Shown: one piece after another, positions 1-7,206 of the stretch
How positions within the stretch are numbered: position 1 is the first letter of the stretch
How the letters are laid out: every line of letters starts with the position of its first letter
Source of the DNA: Chara braunii
Lineage: Eukaryota; Streptophyta; Charophyceae; Charales; Characeae
Reading direction: 5' to 3'
NCBI GenBank assembly: GCA_003427395.1
Contig: BFEA01000351.1
Span: forward strand, 819,759 to 842,187
Length of the DNA: 22,429 bases
Translations under genes and position numbers: made by a program
The notes under the pieces: model-generated
The model's input: only the letters and a program-made list of their open reading frames with translations
Told to the model about the DNA's origin: nothing
Databases searched by the model: none

Positions 1-332
1 TTTAATAGTTGCAATCAGACTTGTCGCCATTTCACGTTCAACATGCATACATGCAGCTGGCGATGGCACAGAAACTTTGACAGATGCAGAATCAGCAACA
101 GACTTGAGATGGCGCAGTGCGCCCACACAAAAACTCAGAGATATGGCCTGCCAGGAACTCAGCTCAAAACAACTTGTCACATCGCTTGGCTATGGCCTCT
201 GAGCGACAGTCTGGAATTCCCATCGAACACTGTATCAACCGTCAGACACACTCACACGCACTTACACACACAACACTTGGATCTACCCTGCATGTCTGCA
301 CTCACGCTTACACACTAACTTCTAACTTCTTA

Positions 333-348
333 GGCGGCTATGGCCGCC
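333..348. repeat. Short perfect hairpin in the LTR-like region
   Basis: GGCGGC, loop TATG, then GCCGCC: a perfect 6-bp GC stem. Related GGCTATGGC words recur near 187 and 368, so it may be part of a repeated structural motif in the U5-like segment. Its function is unknown. Confidence 0.4.
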
Positions 349-500
349 GTCGTCTTCCTCCTCATAGCGGCTATGGCTGTTTGCCCTCTTCCACCGTCGG
401 GCTACCTTCTGACCACCGGCGAACTCAACGCACAAGTCACTCAAACAGCGCTTCCACGTAGTTCCCCAGATAATGAGTGAATGACTGATCACTGTCTCTT

Positions 501-508
501 TATTTATA
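501..508 (-). promoter_or_regulatory. TATA-like box of the candidate LTR
   Basis: The minus strand reads TATAAATA here, within AGTATAAATAAAGAG. It lies in the LTR-like segment downstream of pol, where a retrotransposon U3 promoter is expected. The overlapping AATAAA could alternatively be a polyadenylation signal. Assignment rests on position and motif only. Confidence 0.4.
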
Positions 509-934
509 CTGTTTCACTTGGTGGTTTGGGCCTGCTGATGTCCCAGGCCCTCGAGATGTGCAGTCCCCACTCTGGTACTTGCTGCAAACGGACTGGACTG
601 GGACAGCCTTTTCATGTGCCCCTTTGGGGCTGACTTGGGACTCTTAACCTTTCAGAAATTTGATGGGCTGCCTCTACTGACTTTGAAAGGTCAAGTTGAC
701 TCTTTAGGATCTACTCTAGCCACGACCTACTGACTTTTCAGAGGACGTATGGCCACCTACAGACGACCCTAAGACTTCTAAACACTAGACCTACAGATCA
801 AACCCACACGACCCAAGCTGCACACACAAAACATTTGTACAAGGTTTTAGGGATAGGTCGTGGGTTCAAAGCACACACGGTCAACCGCAACTATACAGTG
901 GACTAGGGAAGGTCTGGGGATCGAGTCCTGGCAC

Positions 935-1880
935 CTACACTGTTGTTCGAACCGGGTGAAACCCTTTCACTCCTGCTGTCCGAAATTCGAGGTCCTCCGA
1001 GAACTCTTTAATCCAAGGCAGAACCTTTACCTTTTCTTGCTCTTTCGTAACGTAAGCATGAAGTACATTGGGAGCGGTTTCTAGAAGTTCTGTTCTAGTG
1101 AACCATCTGTCGTCCTCAGGTTCCTGGTAAGCGAACCTGACTTTATACTGCTTCTGGGGACGACCTCTACCTCCCATGCGGAATACATCTTCTTCTAGTA
1201 TCCGGTCTATGTCATAGGTGCCATCCATATCTGGCAGAATAATGGATCTCCAGGAAGGAAACTGTTCACTAGTGACACAAGGTAGCAACTTTGATGCATG
1301 AAAGACCGGATATGTATGGCGGTGAGCTGGAATTTCTATCGTATATGATGGTCCATCCTCTCCGCCTTTCACTTCTAGGACAGGCCACAACCCTCTATAC
1401 GCGGGAAAGAGCTTCTGTGAGATGTTTTCTTCTGGTGCAAATTCCTTTGACTTGACCCAGACTAAGTCGCCTACCCTAACTGCGAGGGTCTGGGATGCTT
1501 ATTCGCTTGTTCAATCATGTGATGCTGGGCTTTTCTAAGGTTTCCGATCACCTTTTAAACTTCCTTTTCGAGCTGCAGAGCAAACTCTCTTGAACCGGGA
1601 GGTAACCTCTGAATTTGGTTCCGGTTTAGTCCTTCAAATGGCCTACGTGGTCCAAAGGACTTATGCAGCTCGTCAAGAGTTCTGGAAGTAGCTAAGTGTA
1701 CGCTATTATTATAGGCACTAGCTACTTGGGGAAGCATCTCATCCCAATTCACTCGATCGGATCTAATATACATTATGTGTAACTGCCGCAAGATCTTATT
1801 CATTTGTTCGGTCTGGTCGTTTGTCTCTGGATGATGACCTGACGACATCAACAGCTTAGAGCCGTAGACTTTGATGTCAT
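935..1880 (-). pseudogene. Ty3/gypsy integrase C-terminal half with chromodomain, truncated and frameshifted
   Basis: The minus strand encodes the end of a Ty3/gypsy polyprotein. The first part (from about 1875 to 1555) holds the integrase-core segment HHPETNDQTEQMN, matching the family HPqTdGQTE motif that carries the third catalytic acidic residue, followed by the usual helical stretch. A TAA at 1555-1557 interrupts it. After a frame change near 1470-1490 the frame resumes with GDLVWV, PAYRGLWPVLEV and VFHASKLLP, the usual post-integrase beta-barrel motifs. A chromodomain-like segment ends it (YDIDRILEEDV, YKVRF, DDRWF). In the family the chromodomain steers integration toward marked chromatin. 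The N-terminal integrase, including the first two catalytic acids, is missing: homology breaks off just upstream of YGSKLLMSS and unrelated sequence follows. The remnant is non-functional and is followed by the LTR-like segment. Confidence 0.85.
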
Positions 1881-2169
1881 GACCTGACCAAACACGGACT
1901 GAGACACACAACTGATTTATGAGTTTTGCTCATGGACTGAATGCCTTGCTGAGTTTCCCACTTGTTACTGAGTTCTCTATGTGTGTGCGCGCTTGCTGGT
2001 CTGCATGTCTGTCTGAGTGCTTGTCGGCTTGAGTGTGTGTGTGACCCGCAAGGGCACTTGTTCATTCAGTGGGCCCGAAGGGCCGGTACGTACCTGTGGC
2101 CATGACATTGAGGATGGCAGCGGGGGAAAACACTCAAGTGGTCCTCGACTAGGAGGAAGGACATTCATT
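1881..2169. other. Unassigned spacer between two gypsy remnants
   Basis: No convincing gene. The stretch is GT-rich with TGTG and GAGTG words, and contains GGCCC-GAA-GGGCC, a 5-bp hairpin near 2070. The minus-strand open frames are short and look like chance. It follows the breakpoint of the integrase fragment and could be flanking DNA or part of another element's LTR. Confidence 0.4.
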
Positions 2170-2189
2170 GCTCCCGGCTGACCGGGAGC
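2170..2189. repeat. Perfect 8-bp hairpin
   Basis: GCTCCCGG, loop CTGA, then CCGGGAGC. It marks a sharp change from GT-rich to pyrimidine- and then AT-rich sequence, so it may lie at or near an element border. Function is unknown. Confidence 0.5.
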
Positions 2190-3422
2190 GCGGTATTGTC
2201 AATCTATCTCCCTATTACTAATCCCCTCCCTTCCTCTTGCTGATTTCTCTCAAAGATCTCATCTTTTTCCTCTTCCTTTATCTCCTCCCCATCTCCCCTT
2301 CTCTCCTCTACCCCCCCGCCTAATCGGTCGCATCATCCAAAATTCCTAATGCGCATGACACATATTCTCTCTTTCAGGGTTTGTTGGACAATGCTGTCCA
2401 TCCTTTCGTTCGAAATTTTGATCTAATTCGATAGGATTAATCTTGATTCCCTTCCCTCCTAACGCCGTGATCGGAACTAATTCCGGCGTTTATATCAAAT
2501 CCCTTTCTTAATTCAAATTTAAAATTTGACTTTATTTCAAAAATTCATGAAATAAATTTCGGAAATTTACTAAATTCAATTCTTCTGATATCAAATTTCC
2601 TTCTATTCTCTATCTCCCGTAAAATTCCGAAATTCTTCTATTTCTTCTGAAATTCTTTTGAAATTCTTTTGATTTTTTTTGAAATTCATCTTAATCTTGT
2701 AACAAGTCTAGAAATTTTGTTGATTTGATCTACATAATCCTGGAATTTCTCTCAACCTACTTTGCATGGCTATCACTAACTCTTTATGAAATTTCATCGT
2801 AAATTCTTAATTTAGGAATTATTTTTCTATTTTTATTTCAAATTACCTTTGAAATTCCTTTAATTCCGGAAATACATCGAGGACTTTTTCATTTTACTTC
2901 TAAATTTTCCTCTCAACTCATCTCTACCTCTTCTATCATCTCCCTGAACTTTTGGAAATTTTTATGAATATTTTTGAAATGCGTTGACTTTTGCTTCAAT
3001 TTCCTTAGAAATTCTGAATTTACGACCAAATAATTTCGGAATTTTATTCTGACCTCGTGACTGTCTTATGCATGCTTTTCTCTATACCCCACGCCATCCT
3101 TTCAAAATCTCCTCTCATTTCCTCGCCTGAATTGGAAATTTCCTTCTCTCCCCCTCACTCCGACTTTGAATTTTCTTGATCTAATTTCGGACGTTCGTTA
3201 GACTTCATTTCTACTCGCCTTCCTCTCGCAGTCCCTTACTCCCCTTCTGCGTGTCACCCTGGCTCCCCGTGACATCCAACAGCGCGCACTCCAAAATCGC
3301 GCTCGAGACGCTCGTGTCGTCAATCGACTCGCTCGCTTTGAGGCACCGACCACGGCCACAGATCGTCCTCTCGTCACGGTGCTCCCTCGCCATTATCTTC
3401 ATCTTCTTCATCTGTTGACTCC
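2190..3422. other. AT-rich non-coding stretch with degenerate GAAATT/AATTTC words
   Basis: There is no plausible coding region. 2190-2330 is pyrimidine-rich. From about 2400 to 3060 it is AT-rich, and GAAATT, AAATTTC or GGAATTT words recur many times at irregular spacing. From about 3180 composition becomes GC-richer and runs into the Gag reading frame. By position it could be the LTR or leader of the plus-strand gypsy element, but I could not find a convincing primer-binding site or LTR ends. Confidence 0.4.
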
Positions 3423-4100
3423 ATGCAGAGTGCAGAGTCGTTGAGCCCCTCCCGCTCCATCAGTGAAGGGCTTGCGTTACTAGCTCGCGATACCATGGCT
3501 GATTCGGCTCACATTTCCANCCCTATGGCCACCAATTCGGGTCCAGCTGCCCAATCGGATCGCCTACTGGCTCTCCTCGAGAACATGCAGGCCAGATTCG
3601 AGGCCAGACTCGAGGCCAAATTCACGGCCCTCCATACCGACTTTTAATCCCTGTCGGCCCTCGTGTCACAGCTGGAGCCCCGTACCAGTGCACCTCCCTC
3701 CCCACCCCCCTAATCTGCATCTATGCCAGCTTCCTCTCCTTCTTCGGTTGGCGTCATCTACACACTTGTCTCTTCCACGGGTTGCATGTCCTCACCCCAG
3801 TCCCACCCTTCCTCTACAGCAATTTCTTCCCCCCAAGTTTCCACCCCAGCACCTCCCTCCTCAGGACCCATGACATCTTGTCCCGCCACCTCCTCGACGT
3901 TAGTTTCCACGGCACCTGCCTCATCACCCCCTGCTCCTTTGCCCCCCCCCCCACCCCCTCCCACACCTAGGACACAAAATGCTGAGCTCCAACGCCAGCT
4001 CACCCTGACCCATGATCACATCCGCCAGCTCCAAAGAGGTCAACCCCTGCCTCCCCACCTCGCGACACAGCCTGTTGCCCCTACCGACAACATCAAACAC
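3423..4100 (+). pseudogene. Gag N-terminal region, interrupted by stops
   Basis: One reading frame runs through this stretch but is broken by TAA at 3645-3647 and TAA at 3711-3713. The first ~75 codons include a Leu/Ala/Glu-rich, probably helical segment around LLALLENMQARFEARLEAKF. A Pro/Ser/Thr-rich linker with a poly-proline run (near 3943-3963) follows, and then a second helical piece (ELQRQLTLTHDHIRQLQRG). This order is common upstream of the Gag core in plant gypsy elements. A frame change near 4090-4110 links it to the Gag core. Base 3520 is an N in the assembly. The true start is uncertain; the first ATG of the frame is used. Confidence 0.6.
3520..3520. other. Ambiguous base (N)
   Basis: The only N in the window, inside the Gag leader. 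It probably reflects a mixed read pile-up over a multi-copy element or a heterozygous site. Confidence 0.95.
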
Positions 4101-4111
4101 AGGCCGCTGCG

Positions 4112-5464
4112 ATGCATTTCACTCTCCCACCACTGGCCACCACGATGTGTCAGGGACCTTTGCCCCAGCTTCCCACTCTTTCTAGTGCTCTTGCTGGTGC
4201 CACTACTTCTTCTGCCCTCTTGTCACAGTCGACTCTTCCTCTCCCTAACCATTATCGGCCCCCGATGTATGTTCCACAGTTCCAACCGGATCGCCCCCCA
4301 CAGTTTGACGGCAGGGCCTCCGAGCTCCAAGGATGGATCTCTACTGTTGAGGAGCAGCTTCGCTACCATGGTGTCGCCATGAAACTGTGGCCCGTCGAGA
4401 TGTCCTCTCGCTTTACAGGTCGTGTAGCCTCCACCTGGCGCGACTTCCTCGCCCTTCGCTCACAGCGCAGCGTACATGAGGGCATGTCTTATCCTGAGTT
4501 TCGCGACTTCCTTCAGCAGTACTTTTCTCGCCTTGCGCCAACCCGCGACCCGATTACCCGTGTGGCTGAGATCAGATGGCTTGGTGGCAACAATGCCTTA
4601 AAGTCATACATCACGGCATTCCACGGTGTACGCGCCCAGATTCCCATCACAGCCATACCCGAGGACACCATGATCCAGCGATTCCGTGCAGGTCTACCCC
4701 AGCCATTCCAGTTGCAAATGATGGCATATTTTATCCCCACCTTACCAGAGGCTTTCAACATAGCTAGGGCCATTCATCTCAGTTATGCTCCACTCGTCGG
4801 CCCCTCTCCTCAGCCCGCCGCTGCCCATTCCGCTACTACTGTAGGCCCTCGCCCCTCCCAGCCTCGACAGTCTTCCACATATCGTCGTGGCCCTCGTAGA
4901 GGTTCTGGACAATCCCTCTCTCGCCACTTGCATGCCCTGCTTTGTGATCCGTCGAGCGTTGATGATGGCACCGCCTCAGATGGTTCAGTGAGTGACCCAG
5001 ACCAGGGACCCGACCCTCAGTCCCCCGCAGAGGACGACGCCTCTTCCCAGGACGACCGCCTCGTCCGAGCCCTTTCCGCCCTCCTCCGTCGCCAGCCCTC
5101 ATCCTCCAGGACTCGCTCTACCGTCCCTCAACTACCCCTCCCAGGGGACTTTGTCTTCCCTCGCAGCCGCTTGACCATCGCTGAGAGTGAGGACCTTCGT
5201 ACACGAGGCATCTGCACCCGCTGCCACCTCGCCGGCCATACCTCCTCTACGTGCCCGTACGCAGACGCCCTCCTGAGTCACTTCGCACAGCAGGCTCGCC
5301 CTCAGGCTGTTCCCTCGTCTCGACCTCCAGCGCAACACCCACGTAGCCGCGATGTCTCATTCCCCAGACCCTCCTACGGTAGCAGGCATACCCGCTCACA
5401 ACTCTACCTTTGTGTCGCTTGCTACTCTTCCCGGCGACTTTGGCTTGACCTTATCTTTGGCTGA
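4112..5464 (+). pseudogene. Retrotransposon Gag core with CCHC zinc knuckle
   Basis: A 450-codon open frame. Residues ~55-235 match the retrotransposon Gag pattern: PPQFDGRASELQGWI, STWRDFLALR, YPEFRDFLQQYF, RFRAGLPQPFQ. In the family this part forms the capsid shell that packages element RNA in the cytoplasm. A Ser/Pro/Asp-rich linker follows. Then a knuckle with spacing C-x2-C-x4-H-x4-C (CTRCHLAGHTSSTC, at 5213-5254) is expected to bind RNA. The last ~25 residues lose family character, and the following protease is in the +1 frame from about 5376 on. That could be an ancestral Gag/Pol frame boundary or a lesion. No intact Pol follows, so the copy cannot be autonomous. Confidence 0.82.
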
Positions 5465-5910
5465 CACTACCGACACTAGTATACCTTCTCCTTCTTCGCC
5501 TAGCGTCTCTTGTGACCCCCCTCCTCCACGTCCTCCTACCAGGCGTGCTCTTTGCACGGCCCGCTGCAGTGTTTCCCTTATTGCAGCTGAGGATATCATC
5601 GACTTCCTGGACCTCGAGTGTGTTAAGGTCCTTTAGGAACATATCCGCCTTAAAGAGCACACCCTGTCCGCGATGTCTCAATGCCTACACAATCCTAATC
5701 GCACCTTACCAATTATTCCGGTGCGCCTCGGGACCTCTACTAGAGTGTATCGCGCACTATGGGACTCTGGCTCTACTGGCGACTTCATTCATCCTCGCGT
5801 AGTTAAGGAGGCATCTCTCTATACGTCCCCCTACCCTTCCACTGTCACTATCACACTTGGCGACAATCAGGCCAAATCCTTCGTCGACTGTGTGGTGCCT
5901 GACTATTTCA
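5352..5910 (+). pseudogene. Ty3/gypsy aspartic protease fragment
   Basis: This frame is +1 relative to the Gag core and holds a linker followed by a retropepsin-like domain. The protease signature WDSGSTGDFIHP has its catalytic Asp codon at 5763-5765, after an IIPVRLG strand. In the family the enzyme works as a dimer and cleaves the Gag-Pol polyprotein. A TAG at 5634-5636 interrupts the linker about 40 codons before the active site. The coding match ends near VVPDYFS, where the (TG)n repeat begins, so the C-terminal half of the protease and all later Pol domains are missing. The ATG given is only a bound; the frame probably continued from Gag. Confidence 0.78.
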
Positions 5911-5911
5911 G

Positions 5912-5913
<2 letters not shown>

Positions 5914-6004
<91 letters not shown>
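5914..6004 (+). repeat. Compound microsatellite (TG)n(GA)n
   Basis: A nearly pure TG run from 5914 to 5987, interrupted once by TTT near 5928, followed by a GA run to 6004. It marks the junction between the gypsy fragment and intron-like sequence upstream of the peroxiredoxin Q exon. Such runs are prone to length change and to mis-assembly. Confidence 0.97.
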
Positions 6005-6044
6005 TGCAGATAGAATATTGAATCTTAACGGATGTTCTTTTTTC

Positions 6045-6076
6045 TTTTTTCTGGGTTTGCCTGTTTGATGATGCAG
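6045..6076 (+). other. 3' splice acceptor of the peroxiredoxin Q exon
   Basis: A pyrimidine-rich stretch (TTCTTTTTTC and nearby) ends in GATGCAG directly before the exon. A CTTAAC branch-point-like word lies upstream at about 6023-6028. The match of splice signal to protein-homology boundary supports a real exon. Confidence 0.7.
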
Positions 6077-6166
6077 GCTTGCGCTTTCCGGGATGCGTAC
6101 CAGGACCTCCGCAGGGCAGGTGCAGTGGTGATCGGTGTCAGCAGTGACAGCCCGGAGTCCCATAAG
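6077..6166 (+). CDS. PRXQ: Peroxiredoxin Q, single internal exon
   Basis: A 90-nt, 30-codon, phase-0 exon starting ACAFRDAYQDLRRAG and ending SSDSPESHK. It matches the segment of plant peroxiredoxin Q / bacterial BCP just after the peroxidatic cysteine. In the family the order is PGCTKQ, then ACAFRD with the resolving cysteine five residues on, then a strand (VVIGVS) and S-D-x-x-x-S-H. The resolving Cys is the second codon here. Peroxiredoxin Q reduces peroxides using thioredoxin and in plants acts in the chloroplast. The exon has AG before it and GTAAAAT after it, and no stop in frame. The upstream exon, which should end ...CTKQ, and all downstream exons are not found in the window. It could be one exon of a live gene with very large TE-filled introns, or an isolated gene fragment. 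Confidence 0.85.
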
Positions 6167-6285
6167 GTAAAATACCCTCTCTTCTTTTCGCTTCTCCTTC
6201 CCGGATGTGTCCCACCATAAGAGACTGGAGCACTATTCAAGAAAAAAAAAAGAAAAAAAAAAAAAAGATATGTCCCACTACTCTT

Positions 6286-6456
6286 CCCCGGGGCGAGGTC
6301 GCAATCGCAAACAGGATTGGATTAAGCGTCTGAACCTGGACATGTTCTACGCAGAGATGCAGAAAAGCAGATCAATCGCAATTTTGTGCACGTCAAACAC
6401 GTCCAGATTCAGACTTTGAATCCAATCCTCTTTGCGACTGGGACCTCGCCCCCCGT
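6286..6456. repeat. Long imperfect foldback (~59-nt arms), miRNA/MITE-like
   Basis: The arm at 6286-6344 and the arm at 6398-6456 are reverse complements apart from about ten substitutions or short indels. Shared blocks are CGAGGTC, TCGCAAA, AGGATTGGATT, TCTGAA and CTGGAC. Pairing continues weakly inward (CATGTTCTACG against CGTGTTTGACG), leaving a loop of about 35-50 nt. The overall length and the few small bulges are compatible with a plant miRNA precursor, but equally with a small foldback transposon. It lies 120 nt after the 5' splice site of the peroxiredoxin Q exon and just before the LINE insertion. No protein is encoded. Confidence 0.75.
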
Positions 6457-6572
6457 TTTGTGCATTGGGTCTATAATGTCATATAATATTGTAATTGGTA
6501 ATTAGTAATTAAAATAATTACAATAAATCTTTTATCATAATGCCTGAGAGGCATGGCCTCCCACTGCCTCCC

Positions 6573-6583
6573 AGCAACAGATT
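6573..6583. repeat. Candidate LINE target-site duplication, left copy
   Basis: AGCAACAGATT lies one base from the LINE's poly(T) (minus-strand poly(A)) tail. It matches AGCAACAAATT at 14023-14033 with one mismatch. Position and spacing fit a target-site duplication, but 11 bp with a mismatch is not conclusive. Confidence 0.5.
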
Positions 6584-6594
6584 CTTTTTTTTTT

Positions 6595-7206
6595 ATTCAA
6601 AAGCAAGGGGCCCTGAGGGCTTCATTATAAAGCTGAAGATGAGGCCGGGAATCCCTCAAACAAAACAACCCGGAAGCATAGTCTGAAATATAAGCACCGA
6701 AGGGTGCAAGATCACTGAGATACCGCAGGTGTTGGGATTATGATCTAGGGACAGAAATGGCCAAAACCAGACCGCTGCCCTGATGTTCCACAACCCTGAA
6801 AGACTCACAAAGAAAAACGCCACCAAGGCCTAAAAAAGGCCTAACAAACCAGAACCCTTCATCAACTAAAATTGCCACCAAGGCCTACAAAACCCAAAAA
6901 CCAAAACGTACCAAAGCCCCTTACCATCCTACGCTACATGCAACAGCTTACTAAATGAAACTACCATGTTTATTATGCTAACACTAATAACCTGTCTAAT
7001 ACGACAGGGTGTCTCAATAAGACACAAGCTCTGGACTAGGCACTCCCTCCCCGAGCTAACCCACAGCCTGTCTACTGCGACAAAAGCAACCGAGTGCTCA
7101 GGAACGAACCTACACAATAAAGAGTCCCCAAGTACCCGTGTTCCATTCTGCCTGACCGCTGCGACCAAGCCTGCAACCGAGTCCCCAGTTTGAGAGGATT
7201 GCCTCC
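6595..7206 (-). other. LINE 3' UTR
   Basis: Non-coding tail between the ORF2 stop and the poly(A). It contains a duplicated 14-mer (GCCACCAAGGCCTA at 6819-6832 and 6874-6887). It also has a perfect stem CCTGTC/GACAGG at 6991-7008, with a partial echo of the same words near 7068-7083. In LINEs, 3' UTR structure can help the reverse transcriptase recognise its RNA; that role here is inference. The short open frames on both strands look spurious. Confidence 0.65.

Larger units (their letters stand above)
1..940 (-). mobile_element. Candidate 3' LTR of a Ty3/gypsy element
   Basis: Non-coding DNA lying immediately downstream, in the minus orientation, of the integrase/chromodomain reading frame that ends at 935. 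An LTR is expected at that position. On the minus strand a TGTAG sequence sits at the very end of the pol frame and could be the LTR's TG start. A TATA-like box follows about 430 nt further on, as expected at a U3/R boundary. The distal part contains CA/GT-rich sequence and several GGCTATGGC motifs, one of them a perfect stem at 333-348. I cannot see the other LTR copy or a target duplication, so both borders are guesses and the element may run past the window start. The short plus-strand open frames here look like chance. Confidence 0.42.
3423..5913 (+). mobile_element. Truncated Ty3/gypsy-like retrotransposon fragment (Gag plus protease)
   Basis: An ordered but damaged gag-protease segment: N-terminal Gag leader, Pro/Ser-rich linker, retrotransposon Gag core, CCHC knuckle and aspartic protease. 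It ends abruptly at a (TG)n microsatellite. Reverse transcriptase, RNase H and integrase are absent in this orientation. The gypsy integrase tail at 935-1880 is on the opposite strand and upstream, so it is not simply the missing part. At least three in-frame stops and two frame changes show the copy is dead. It may lie in an intron of the peroxiredoxin Q gene whose exon follows 160 bp downstream. Confidence 0.8.

Noticed and set aside
43-461. Two overlapping plus-strand ORFs at the window start
   Set aside because: They are His/Thr-rich products of CACA-type sequence within the LTR-like region and show no domain or coding signature.
840-960. tRNA-like TTCAAA and ATCGAGTCC words near the gypsy pol end
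   Set aside because: No A box or cloverleaf could be built on either strand. One overlaps the pol coding end.
3758-4003. Minus-strand Gly/Glu-rich ORF opposite the Gag linker
   Set aside because: It is the complement of the Pro/Ser-rich linker of the plus-strand Gag, a compositional shadow.
5673-6163. ORFs through the TG/GA microsatellite (poly Cys-Val on plus, poly Thr-His on minus)
   Set aside because: The extended parts are pure translation of the dinucleotide repeat. Only the protease part before 5910 is credible.
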